DNA of 64,000 bases from Streptomyces sp. LUP30 (GTDB taxonomy: Bacteria; Actinomycetota; Actinomycetes; Streptomycetales; Streptomycetaceae). The DNA lies in NCBI RefSeq assembly GCF_001746365.1, contig NZ_MJAJ01000003.1:126251-190250 (forward strand), written 5' to 3'. The notes under the pieces were generated by a model, which was given only the letters and a program-made list of their open reading frames with translations, did no database searches and was not told the origin of the DNA. The position numbers and the translations under genes are program-made. Below, piece after piece: positions 44,119-53,728 of this stretch; position 1 is the stretch's first letter; every line of letters starts with the position of its first letter.

Positions 44119-45747
44119 TCATCCCCGCGCGCCCTCTGCCGCTGCTTCTCCCGCGTCCAGAACCAGCACCGCGACGTGCAGGGACGTGCGCTCCAGACCT
44201 GATTCCAGGTCGCAGCCGAGGAGCCGTTCGATGGTGTGCAGACGCTGGTAGTACGCCTGCCGGGACATGCCGGCGCGTTTCGCCGCGACCGACTTGTTCC
44301 CGGCCGCCGCCAGATAGGCGCGCAGTGCCGGGAGCAGATCGCCGTTGTTGCGGTCGTCGTGCTCGATGAGGCGGGTCAGTTGCCGTTCCGCGTACCGCTG
44401 AAGACGGGTGTCCTCCCGAAGGACGCCCAGCAACTCCGGCAGCCGGACGTCGGCGGGGACGTAGAACCACCGCTCCGGGGAGGCCGGTGTGATGGCCTCG
44501 GCCGTCTGCTCCGCCTCCTGCCACGACCGGGCGATCCCGCCGAGGTCGGTCACCCCGGGGCCGACGGCGACGACGGCCCGCGGTCCGAGCTCCTCCCGGG
44601 TCAGACGGCCTATCTGCTCGGCGACCGGCTGCCAGGCGCTCGCCTGTGCCAGAGCCATGAGCACACCGATGCGGCCCGGGGCCGTCTCGCCGACCAGGGC
44701 GCGGACACCGGTGTGCGTCAGCGCCTTCGCGATCCGTTCGTCGAGGTGCTCCCCCGCGGTGCCGGTGTACGGGTGGCGGATGACCGCGGCGAAGAGGCGG
44801 TGTCCGAGGGTGGGCAGTCCCAGTGCCTCGGCGCGGGCGCGGGCGTCCGCGGGGGAGCGGAAACGCCGTTCGTACAGGTCCCGCAGTACGGAGCGGTGGG
44901 CCCGGCGCTCCCACCATGCCTGCCCCGCCAGACGCGCCATGGTCAGCGCGACCGCCGCACGCTCCAGCACCAGGACGTGCTCCGGGTCGGGCTCGGCGCT
45001 CAGCCGGTCCTCCAGCAGGACCAGCCGTCCCCACGGCCCGTGGTGGTCCTGCACCGGCGCGATCAGCCACCCCTCCGGGCCGCTCGGCGTGAGCCTCTCC
45101 GGCGTCGGGGCGGCCCGCGAACGCCGCGACCAGGCCGACACCACCGGTTCGTACGGCCGGCCGAGCAGCTCGCACATCAGGACCCGGTGGGTGAGATCCT
45201 CCAGCACCACGGGCGCTCCGGTGAGCTCCGCGGTGGTGTGCACCAGCTGCTCGGGGTCCGCGCCCCGCAGCGTCAAGGCCGTGAAGATGTCCTGGATGTC
45301 CCGCCCGCGGCGCAGCAGGGCCCCCTGGGCGTCCAGAATGAGCGCGTGCACCGTCTGCGTGACGTCGACGAACCGGACGCCACGGGCCAGTTCGACCAGC
45401 GGAACATCACGGGCACGGCACGCCGCCACGAGCTCCTGGGGCACCTTCTGGTACCGGTAGCCGAGCTCCACGATCAGGCCGGCCGCGTCGACGTCCGCGA
45501 GCTGGTCGACGTAGCCGCGCAGCTCGGAGGCGTCCTCTGGATGCGGCACGCCGGTCGTCAGGATCAGCTCGCCGCCCTCCAGGAAGTCCGCGGGGTTGAG
45601 CAGCTCGGTGACATGCACCCAGCGCACCGGGCTGTCCAGCCGTGCCTCGCCGGCCAGCACGCGAGGCATGCCCTCGGCGAGCACGGGCAGGCCCAGTACC
45701 TCCCTAAGGGTAGGAAAGTGCCCGCTTGCATGGTGTCTGGGCGGCAT
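44119..45747 (-). CDS. PucR family transcriptional regulator (second copy)
   Basis: The 542-residue paralogue of the first PucR gene has the same layout: PucR domain (FPTLREVLGLPVLAEGMPRV, GGELILTTG), central segment and C-terminal helix-turn-helix (YLAAAGNKSVAAKRAGMSRQ, YYQRLHTIERLLGCDLESG). The start is uncertain: I use the ATG at 45745-45747, which matches the paralogue's domain boundary; the frame is open to a GTG at 45795. It is divergent from the oxidase operon beginning at 46024 and is its likely regulator. Confidence 0.85.
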   Translation of the reverse strand: MPPRHHASGHFPTLREVLGLPVLAEGMPRVLAGEARLDSPVRWVHVTELLNPADFLEGGELILTTGVPHPEDASELRGYVDQLADVDAAGLIVELGYRYQKVPQELVAACRARDVPLVELARGVRFVDVTQTVHALILDAQGALLRRGRDIQDIFTALTLRGADPEQLVHTTAELTGAPVVLEDLTHRVLMCELLGRPYEPVVSAWSRRSRAAPTPERLTPSGPEGWLIAPVQDHHGPWGRLVLLEDRLSAEPDPEHVLVLERAAVALTMARLAGQAWWERRAHRSVLRDLYERRFRSPADARARAEALGLPTLGHRLFAAVIRHPYTGTAGEHLDERIAKALTHTGVRALVGETAPGRIGVLMALAQASAWQPVAEQIGRLTREELGPRAVVAVGPGVTDLGGIARSWQEAEQTAEAITPASPERWFYVPADVRLPELLGVLREDTRLQRYAERQLTRLIEHDDRNNGDLLPALRAYLAAAGNKSVAAKRAGMSRQAYYQRLHTIERLLGCDLESGLERTSLHVAVLVLDAGEAAAEGARG

Positions 45748-46023
45748 AAGGGGTCTTTCATCCGACGGAATGGGGCTCACCTTCGCACCGGCCACTCATC
45801 GTGACAAGAGGCGGGCCGTCATTCGAGCGGTCCGGTCGTCCGCAGTGACAGACCGTCTCGAGAAGGCCCTGAAGCGGAACACAGTGTGGGTTGACCTGCG
45901 GGTTCCGCGGGGCGGAAAGTGAACGCCATCCCCAGCAGGATCCGAACTGCAAAGGTCCGCGCGGTATCCGCAGCGTGCTGGGGCGACTTCCACCCAGACC
46001 ACACCATCGAGCGGAGCGATCTC
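45748..46023. promoter_or_regulatory. Divergent control region of the second PucR gene and the oxidase operon
   Basis: These 276 bases separate the two divergent starts. GGTTCCGCGGGGCGGA near 45900 is a partly symmetrical element; the frame of the oxidase is open back to a GTG at 45919 but this extension has no family similarity. Promoter elements could not be fixed. Confidence 0.4.
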
Positions 46024-47160
46024 ATGCGCATTCCGAAGCGCGTCGCCGTGATCGGTGCCGGCAGCATGGGCAGCCAGGCCATGTGGCGACTGGCCGCCCG
46101 CGGCGCCGAGGTCATCGGCTACGACCGTTACGCACCGGGTCACGACCGAGGCGCGGCCGGGGGCGAGAGCCGGATCTACCGAGCCGCCCACCTCGGCGAG
46201 CCCGCGTACATTCCGCTGCTGCGGCTGGCGGACCGGATGTGGGAGCAGCTCCAGGCGGAGACGGGCCGGTCGCTGCGACGCCGCAGCGGCAGTCTCGTGA
46301 TGGGAGAGAGCGCCTCTCCGTCCATGCGCCTCCTCCTGTCCACCAGCGCCGCCCATGGGCTGGATCACGAGGTACTGGACCGGGAGGAACTCGGCCGCCG
46401 CTACCCGCAGCACCGGCTCCCGGACGGACACACCGCTGTCCTCGACCGGTTGGGCACCGTCATCAGGCCGGAGGCGTCGATCCAGGCAGCCGCCGCCCGT
46501 GCCGAACAACTGGGCGCCCGGCTACACCGCTACACCACGGTGCGCGAGGTCGTCCCCGCGGCGAGCGGCGGCGTGCGGATCGTCACCGACCTGGGCACGG
46601 ACCACGTCGACGCCGCCGTGGTGACCGTGGGCCCCTGGATCAACACCCTGCTCCCGGACCTCCCCCGGACCGTCGACGTCCGCCGGGTGGTCTGCTCCTG
46701 GCACCTGCCCACCCGCCACGACTGGTTCGCGGGCGGTGCCCCGTCCTTCGTGCGCGCCGCACCCCACGACTGCTTCGGGATCCCGTCGCCCGACGGCATC
46801 TCCGTCAAGCTCGGTCTCTCCTTCAAGTACCACGCGCCGGTGCCCGAGCCCGATCGGCTCGACCGTACCGTCCGCCCCGAAGAACTCGGTGTCTTCCGCG
46901 AGCTCATCGGTGAACTCATGCCCGACCTGAACCCCGACCCCATCAGGACGTCGGCCTACATGGAGGGCTACACGGAGTCCGGAAACCCGCTCGTCGGTCA
47001 CCTCCCCGACGAGGACGACATCATCGTCATGGCCGGGTTCTCCGGCAGCGGTTTCAAGTTCTCGCCCGCGATGGGAGAGATCGCCGCCGACCTGGCGCTC
47101 GACGGCAGCACGCAGCACCCTGTCGACTTCCTTGCTCCGGCAGGAGTCGGCGCCGCCTGA
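46024..47160 (+). CDS. Sarcosine/N-methyl-L-tryptophan oxidase-like FAD enzyme
   Basis: The 378-residue flavoprotein of the monomeric sarcosine oxidase family has the dinucleotide fold VAVIGAGSMGSQAMWRLA, YDRYAPGHDRGAAGGESRIY, and the C-terminal MAGFSGSGFKFSPAMGEIAA with the active-site Lys. Family enzymes oxidise secondary N-methyl amino acids or pipecolate to imines with H2O2. The cysteine that binds FAD covalently in MSOX and SolA (in a CxYT context) is replaced here by SAYMEGYT, so FAD is probably not covalently held. GGAG seven bases before the ATG supports the start. First gene of the operon. Confidence 0.85.
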   Translation: MRIPKRVAVIGAGSMGSQAMWRLAARGAEVIGYDRYAPGHDRGAAGGESRIYRAAHLGEPAYIPLLRLADRMWEQLQAETGRSLRRRSGSLVMGESASPSMRLLLSTSAAHGLDHEVLDREELGRRYPQHRLPDGHTAVLDRLGTVIRPEASIQAAAARAEQLGARLHRYTTVREVVPAASGGVRIVTDLGTDHVDAAVVTVGPWINTLLPDLPRTVDVRRVVCSWHLPTRHDWFAGGAPSFVRAAPHDCFGIPSPDGISVKLGLSFKYHAPVPEPDRLDRTVRPEELGVFRELIGELMPDLNPDPIRTSAYMEGYTESGNPLVGHLPDEDDIIVMAGFSGSGFKFSPAMGEIAADLALDGSTQHPVDFLAPAGVGAA

Positions 47161-47271
47161 TCCCCGGCGGTCGCCGTCGTCATCACCCCCCATTCCTGAC
47201 GTCTCTGTCGTGCCCTGTCGTGAGCATGCCAAAAAGCCCAGTTCCCCGACGTAAGAAAGTGGAGTACTTCC

Positions 47272-47952
47272 ATGCCCATTCCCTCGTTCCGGTTCCGCCC
47301 GAAGTACGTCTCGTTCGACTGCTACGGGACGTTGATCGAGTGGCCGATGACCCCCATCACGCGTGAACTCGTCGGCGACCAGATCCCCGCCGAGCAGTGG
47401 GACCAGTTCGTCAAGGAGTTCCGCGGATACCGCTACGACTCGGTCCTCGACAAGTACTGCCCCTACGAGCAGACGCTGCAGGCCGCCTTCGAGCGGGTCT
47501 GCCGCAAGTGGGGCGTCAAGGCGGCCCCGGACGCGGGCAGGCGGCTCGCCGACGGCGTGCGCAGCTGGGGCCCGCACGCCGACGTGCCGGAGCCGCTGAA
47601 GAAGATGGGCGAGCACTACAAGCTGGTGATCCTTTCCAATGCCGACGACTCCTTCCTCGCGGAGAGCGTGCCGCGGCTGGGCGCCGACTTCCACGCCGTC
47701 TTCACCGCCGAGCAGGCCGGCTACTACAAGCCCCGTTACGCCGCGTTCGAGTACATGCTCGACCAGCTCGACGCGTCCCTCGAGGACTTCGTGCATGTCT
47801 CCTCGCACACCCGCTACGACCTGATGCCGATGCACGACATGGGCTTCCGCAACCTCGTCCTGCTGGACCGCGGCTGCGACCCGGTCACCCATGGCTACGA
47901 CTACGTGACCGTCAAGTCCCTGGACGAGCTCAACCAGATGCTCGGCATCTGA
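47272..47952 (+). CDS. HAD superfamily hydrolase, haloacid dehalogenase type II
   Basis: The 226-residue protein has the HAD nucleophile motif FDCYGTLIEW (Asp at about residue 16), motif II Ser in VILSNADDSF, motif III Lys in GYYKPRYAAFEYML and a helical cap. DCYGTL without the second Asp of DxD is the L-2-haloacid dehalogenase form rather than the phosphatase form. The role in this operon is unclear: dehalogenation of a substrate, or hydrolysis of another small acid. Its start is the ATG at 47272. Confidence 0.85.
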   Translation: MPIPSFRFRPKYVSFDCYGTLIEWPMTPITRELVGDQIPAEQWDQFVKEFRGYRYDSVLDKYCPYEQTLQAAFERVCRKWGVKAAPDAGRRLADGVRSWGPHADVPEPLKKMGEHYKLVILSNADDSFLAESVPRLGADFHAVFTAEQAGYYKPRYAAFEYMLDQLDASLEDFVHVSSHTRYDLMPMHDMGFRNLVLLDRGCDPVTHGYDYVTVKSLDELNQMLGI

Positions 47953-48051
47953 CGCGCGACGCGCACCCGCTCACCCACCCCCCCGTCCGATCCGCACGTC
48001 GTCCCCGCATCACGGATTCCCCGTATCCCCGTATCCCCAGGAGGCACCGCC

Positions 48052-49071
48052 ATGGAAACCAACCGGACAGGCCGCAGAAACGTATTCCGCACCGCAGGCG
48101 CCGTGGCCGCCGCGATGCAGGTCAACAGACACCTGAGCATCCCGGTCGCCACCACCGCCCTGGCCCTCGCGCTCGCCGCGTGCGGGGCGACCGGCACGGC
48201 GGAGAACGCGGCGGCGAAGGGCACGACGCAGGGCGGGGGAGCCGGCGCGTCCGCCGAGCACACCGACGACATCTCGGTGGGCGTGAAGCCGGATGCGAAC
48301 GCGGTGAAACTGCTGCCCGCGGCGGTCAAGGCCGAGGGCACGCTCTCGGTGGCCATGGACCTGTCGTACCCGCCCACCACGTTCATGGCATCGGACAACA
48401 AGACCCCGATCGGGTTCAACCCGGACATGGCCCGGCTGATCGCCGCCAAGCTCGGCCTGAAACTCCAGATCAACAACGTCAAGTTCGACACCATCATCAC
48501 CGGACTGCAGGCCGACCGGTACGACTTCACCGCCTCCACCATGGGCGCCACCAGCGACCGGCTGAAGGTGCTCGACATGGTCGACTACGTCAACTCCGGG
48601 ACCGGAGTGTCCGTCCCCTACGGCAATCCGCAGAAGCTGGGCACCCACACGCTGTGCGGGCACCGCGTCGCCGTCCCCTCCGGCAGCACCGCGGAACTCC
48701 AGTGGCTGCCCCAGCTGTCCGAGCAGGACTGTACGAGCAAGGGCAAGCCGGCCATCAAGTCGGTGTCCCTGCCCAGCGTGAACGATGCTCTGACCCAGCT
48801 GGTCTCCAAGCGGATCGACGCGGTGATGTACGACTTCATCTCGCTCGAGTGGGCGGCCGCGCAGCAGCCCAAGACGTTCGACGTCCTCACGCCCTTGGTG
48901 GCCACCAAGCCCGCGACCGTCGCGCTGAAGAAGGACTCGCCGCTGACCCCCGCGGTGAAGGCTGCCGTCCAGTCGATCATCGACGACCCCAAGTACACCC
49001 AGGCGCTGGGCCGCTGGGGCCTCAAGGACCTCGGGATCAAGACCGCGGCCATGGCCGTCCCGCAGGACTGA
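48052..49071 (+). CDS. Amino-acid ABC transporter substrate-binding lipoprotein
   Basis: The 339-residue protein has a lipobox LAAC with Cys44, a Gly/Ala/Thr linker and an SBP_bac_3 domain (about 95-325; LSVAMDLSYPPTTF, GFNPDMARLIAAKLGLKLQ). This is the cationic/polar amino acid binding family. AGGAGG precedes the ATG at 48052. The N-terminus is unusual: a twin-arginine-like stretch GRRNVFRTAG precedes a second Met (residue 22) that by itself would start a normal lipoprotein signal. Its permease and ATPase follow directly. Confidence 0.9.
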   Translation: METNRTGRRNVFRTAGAVAAAMQVNRHLSIPVATTALALALAACGATGTAENAAAKGTTQGGGAGASAEHTDDISVGVKPDANAVKLLPAAVKAEGTLSVAMDLSYPPTTFMASDNKTPIGFNPDMARLIAAKLGLKLQINNVKFDTIITGLQADRYDFTASTMGATSDRLKVLDMVDYVNSGTGVSVPYGNPQKLGTHTLCGHRVAVPSGSTAELQWLPQLSEQDCTSKGKPAIKSVSLPSVNDALTQLVSKRIDAVMYDFISLEWAAAQQPKTFDVLTPLVATKPATVALKKDSPLTPAVKAAVQSIIDDPKYTQALGRWGLKDLGIKTAAMAVPQD

Positions 49072-49072
49072 C

Positions 49073-50028
49073 ATGTCCACGGATCTGATCGGTACGAAGA
49101 CCAGGAGCCGACCGGTGTCACCACTGCTGGCCGAAGAAAAGAAGCGGATCACGCCGAGCCGTCCGCGCGACTACGTCGCCTGGGTCGTCGCGATCGCGAT
49201 CGTCGCCGGTCTGGTGTGGACCGCGGTGACGAACGAGAACTATCGCTGGCCGGTGGTGTTCAGCTACTTCACCACGCAGACCATCCTCAACGGCCTGCTG
49301 ATCACGCTCCTCCTGACCGTGGCGAGCATGGCCCTGGGCACGCTGCTCGGGCTGGTGCTGGCGGTGATGCGCATGTCGCACCAGCGGCCCGTCTCCGGGC
49401 TCGCGCAGCTCTACATCACCTTCTTCCGCGGCACTCCGGTGCTCGTGCAGCTGGTCTTCTGGTTCAACATCGCGGCGCTGTACCCGCACCTCTCGATCGG
49501 CATCCCGTTCACGGACATCTCCACGCCGGTGAACGTGAACGCGATCATGACGCCGATGACCGCGGCCGTGGTGGGGCTGACGCTCAACCAGGCCGCCTAC
49601 ATGTCCGAGATCATCCGCGGCGGGTTCGCCTCGGTCGGTCGCGGACAGCACGAGGCGGCGGAGTCCCTGGGCATGTCGGGGTTCACCAAGCTCCGGCACG
49701 TGATCATCCCGCAGACCATGCCGGCGGTCATCCCCGCCACGGGAAACCAGGTGATCGGCATGCTCAAGGAGACCTCGCTGGTGAGCGTGCTCGGCGTCGC
49801 CGACCTGCTGAACAGCGCACAGTCGATCTACGCCCGCAACTACCAGACGATCCCGCTGCTGATCGTGGCCAGCCTCTGGTACCTGATCATGACTCTGGTG
49901 CTGAGCGTGCCGCAGTCCATGATCGAGCGCCGGTTCTCCCGCTCGACCCGGGCGCGGCTGACCCCGGCCGCCACCTCGGCCGAGCCGGGGGCGGCCCAGC
50001 CCGTTCCCACCACGAGGGAGTCCCTGCT

Positions 50029-50032
<4 letters not shown>
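49073..50032 (+). CDS. Amino-acid ABC transporter permease
   Basis: The 319-residue permease of the HisM/GlnP family has an N-terminal helix (about 35-52) and then the conserved five-helix core. The EAA loop is [20 protein letters not shown], followed by [19 protein letters not shown]. The ATG lies one base after the binding-protein stop and its own stop overlaps the GTG of the ATPase gene. Confidence 0.92.
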
Positions 50033-50796
<764 letters not shown>

Positions 50797-50953
50797 AAGC
50801 GGACGGGACCGACGTGACGTCCGCACCCTGCAGGTCCCGGTCCTCGACGCCCTCCAGTCAGACCTCGTCCGACCGTCGCTGACATCGCCGTCGGCCGGGC
50901 CCCTGGCGCCGCCCGGCCGCGCCTCCTTCGAAACTCCCCGCTAAGGACCCGAC

Positions 50954-52234
50954 ATGAAGACGATTCCCTACTGGACAGAAACCGCCGGGGCGTTTCCCGA
51001 CCGATCCGGCAAGCCGCTGACCGAGGACACCGACCTGGTGGTCGTCGGCGCCGGCCTGACGGGTCTGTCCACCGCCCTGCACTCCGCCCGCAAGGGCGCC
51101 CGCGTCACCCTCGTCGAAAAGGGCCAGATCGGCTCCGGTGCCTCCGCCCGCAACGGCGGCATGGCCAACCTGGGCTTCACCATCGGCGTGGGCCAGGCCA
51201 TCCGCCGGTACGGACTCGAACGGGCTCGCGAGATCTACAACTCCTACGGCGAGGCCGTGGACACCGTCGAGCGGCTCGTGAACGAGGAGTCCATCGACTG
51301 CCAGTTCCGCCGCGTCGGACGCCTGGGTGTCGCGTCCCGCCCCGCCCACTTCGAGAGCAAGAAGGTCCAACAACGCGACCTGGCCGAGTACTTCGGACAC
51401 GAGACCACTCTGATCGGCAAGGCCGAGCTGCGTTCCGAGATCGGATCCGACGCCTACCACGGCGGCCTGCTCGACCCGTTCAGCGCCGCCCTGCACGTCG
51501 GCCGCTTCGTACGCGGTATGGCCGAGGCGTGCGAGCGCGCCGGTGTGGAGATCCACGAGCGCAACGCTGCCATCGGCGTGCGGCGTACCGCCGCCGGCCG
51601 GTTCGAGGTCAGCACCGAGCGCGGTGTCATCCGTACCGGGCAGGTCATGATGGCGACCGACGCCTACACCGACAAGAACTTCCCGTGGCTGCGCCGACAG
51701 CAGGTCTGCGTGGGCAGCTTCATCATCGTCACCGAGCCGCTCGGCGAGGACCTCGCCCGGGACATCATCCCCAAGGCCCGCCTCATCGTCGACTCCAACA
51801 AGGTCTGCCACTACTTCCGGCTCACCCCGGACAACCGGCTGCTGTTCGGCGGCCGCGCCCGTTTCGCCCCGTCCGACCCCACCTCGGACAAGAAGAGCGG
51901 GGCCGTCCTGTTCCGTGAGATGTGCGAGATTTTCCCCCAGCTCTCCCGCACCAGGATCGAGTACGTGTGGGGCGGCTCCGTCGGCTTCGCCATGGACCGC
52001 ATCGTGCACGCCGGGCAGACCGAGGACGGCGTCCACTACTCGATGGGATACGCCGGCCACGGCGTGCAGATGGCCACCCACATGGGGCACGTCATGGCCG
52101 AGGTGATGGACGGCCACCCCGAGGCCAACCCCGTCCGCGACATCGCACCGCCCCGCATCCCCCTCTACAACGGCACCGCATGGTTCCTGCCCTTCGCGGG
52201 CGCCTACTACAAGACGCTTGACCGCGTCCGCTGA
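50954..52234 (+). CDS. FAD-dependent amine/amino-acid oxidoreductase (PuuB/DAO family)
   Basis: The 426-residue flavoprotein has the Rossmann motif DLVVVGAGLTGLSTALHSAR (about 27-46), the FAD-binding GSGASARNGGMANLGF, and the C-terminal GYAGHGVQMATHMGHVMAEV. This is the gamma-glutamylputrescine oxidase/D-amino acid oxidase family, which oxidises amines to aldehydes or imines. An N-terminal PYWTETAG is typical of PuuB-like proteins. The next gene is an aldehyde dehydrogenase, which fits oxidation of the aldehyde product. No gamma-glutamylputrescine synthetase is present, so the substrate is not assumed to be that one. Confidence 0.85.
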   Translation: MKTIPYWTETAGAFPDRSGKPLTEDTDLVVVGAGLTGLSTALHSARKGARVTLVEKGQIGSGASARNGGMANLGFTIGVGQAIRRYGLERAREIYNSYGEAVDTVERLVNEESIDCQFRRVGRLGVASRPAHFESKKVQQRDLAEYFGHETTLIGKAELRSEIGSDAYHGGLLDPFSAALHVGRFVRGMAEACERAGVEIHERNAAIGVRRTAAGRFEVSTERGVIRTGQVMMATDAYTDKNFPWLRRQQVCVGSFIIVTEPLGEDLARDIIPKARLIVDSNKVCHYFRLTPDNRLLFGGRARFAPSDPTSDKKSGAVLFREMCEIFPQLSRTRIEYVWGGSVGFAMDRIVHAGQTEDGVHYSMGYAGHGVQMATHMGHVMAEVMDGHPEANPVRDIAPPRIPLYNGTAWFLPFAGAYYKTLDRVR

Positions 52235-52275
52235 CCGGTCGGCAGCCTCTCTACACCCACAAGGAGACACCCACG

Positions 52276-53727
52276 ATGACTGTCGTCCGTGATGTTCCCA
52301 AGCAGCTGTTCATCGGCGGCGATTGGCAGGACGCGGAGTCCGGCCGGACCCTGTCCGTCGACAACCCGGCCACCGGCGAGGATCTGTGCCAGGTCGCCGA
52401 CGCCTCACCCGCCGACGGCCGGCGTGCGGTCGAGGCGGCGGTCGCCGCGCAGGCCGCCTGGGCCGCCACCCCGCCGCGCGTGCGCAGCGAGATCCTGCGC
52501 CGCGCCTACGACATCATCATCGCGCGCACCGAGGACCTCGCGCTGCTGATGACCCTGGAGATGGGCAAGCCCCTGGGCGAGGCGCGTGCCGAAGTGGCGT
52601 ACGGCGCGGAGTTCTTCCGCTGGTTCTCCGAGGAGGCCGTCCGCATCGACGGCGGCATGATGACCGCCCCCGACGGCAGGAACCGTCTGCTGGTCGCCCG
52701 TCAGCCCGTCGGCCCCTGCCTCCTCATCACCCCCTGGAACTTCCCCCTGGCGATGGGCACCCGCAAGATCGGCCCCGCCATCGCCGCCGGCTGCACCATC
52801 GTCCTCAAACCCGCCCCCCAGACCCCCCTGACCAGCCTCGCACTGGCGGAGATCCTCATCGAAGCGGGCCTGCCGGCCGGTGTGCTGAACATCGTCACCA
52901 CCACCGACGCCGCCGGCGTCGTCGAACCCCTCCTGCGCGGCGGGAAGATCCGCAAGCTCTCCTTCACCGGCTCCACCCAGGTCGGGCGGATCCTGCTGGC
53001 CCAGTGCGCCGACACCGTCATCCGCACCTCCATGGAACTGGGCGGCAACGCCCCCCTCATCGTCTTCGACGACGCCGACCTCGACACCGCCGTCGAGGGC
53101 ACCATGGTCGCCAAGATGCGCAACATGGGCGAGTCCTGCTGCGCGGCCAACCGCATCCTCGTCCAGAGCTCCGTCGCCGACGAGTTCGCCCAGCGCCTCA
53201 CCGCCCGCATGGCCGCCCTCACCGTCGGGCCCGGCACCGAACCCGGCACCGACGTCGGCCCCCTCATCGACCTCGCCGGCCGCAGCAAGGCCCACGACCT
53301 GGTACGGGACGCCGTCAAGCGCGGGGCCACCGCCCTGACCGGCGGAGAACTCCCCGAAGGACCGGGCTGCTTCTACCCGCCCACCGTCCTCACCGGCATC
53401 GCCCCCGACGCCGCGATCATCGACACCGAGATCTTCGGCCCCGTCGCCGCGATCCGCACCTTCGAGACCGAGGACGAGGCCGTCGCCGCCGCCAACGACA
53501 CCGAATTCGGCCTGGCCGCCTACCTGTTCACCCAGAACCTCGACCGTGCCCTGCGGGTCGCCGAACGCCTCGAAAGCGGCATGATCGGCATCAACACGGG
53601 ACTGGTCTCCAACCCCGCCGCGCCCTTCGGCGGCGTCAAGCAGTCCGGCCTGGGCCGCGAAGGCGGACGCGTCGGCATCGACGAGTTCCTGGAGTACAAG
53701 TACATGGCCGTCCCCGTCGGAGCCTGA
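52276..53727 (+). CDS. NAD(P)-dependent succinate-semialdehyde dehydrogenase family protein
   Basis: The 483-residue aldehyde dehydrogenase has the catalytic Cys in GESCCAANR, general-base Glu in MELGGNAPLI, Asn in PWNFPLAMGTRK and the Lys of VLKPAPQTP. The sequence around FTGSTQVGRIL and FGGVKQSGLGREGG matches the GabD class. It would oxidise succinate semialdehyde or a similar omega-oxo acid formed by the neighbouring oxidase or aminotransferase. ATG after AAGGAGA. Confidence 0.9.
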   Translation: MTVVRDVPKQLFIGGDWQDAESGRTLSVDNPATGEDLCQVADASPADGRRAVEAAVAAQAAWAATPPRVRSEILRRAYDIIIARTEDLALLMTLEMGKPLGEARAEVAYGAEFFRWFSEEAVRIDGGMMTAPDGRNRLLVARQPVGPCLLITPWNFPLAMGTRKIGPAIAAGCTIVLKPAPQTPLTSLALAEILIEAGLPAGVLNIVTTTDAAGVVEPLLRGGKIRKLSFTGSTQVGRILLAQCADTVIRTSMELGGNAPLIVFDDADLDTAVEGTMVAKMRNMGESCCAANRILVQSSVADEFAQRLTARMAALTVGPGTEPGTDVGPLIDLAGRSKAHDLVRDAVKRGATALTGGELPEGPGCFYPPTVLTGIAPDAAIIDTEIFGPVAAIRTFETEDEAVAAANDTEFGLAAYLFTQNLDRALRVAERLESGMIGINTGLVSNPAAPFGGVKQSGLGREGGRVGIDEFLEYKYMAVPVGA

Positions 53728-53728
53728 C

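Noticed and set aside
48002..48046. Short CCCCGTAT repeats before the binding-protein gene
   Set aside because: Only two to three copies of a 7-8 base word; chance occurrence in GC-rich sequence is likely.
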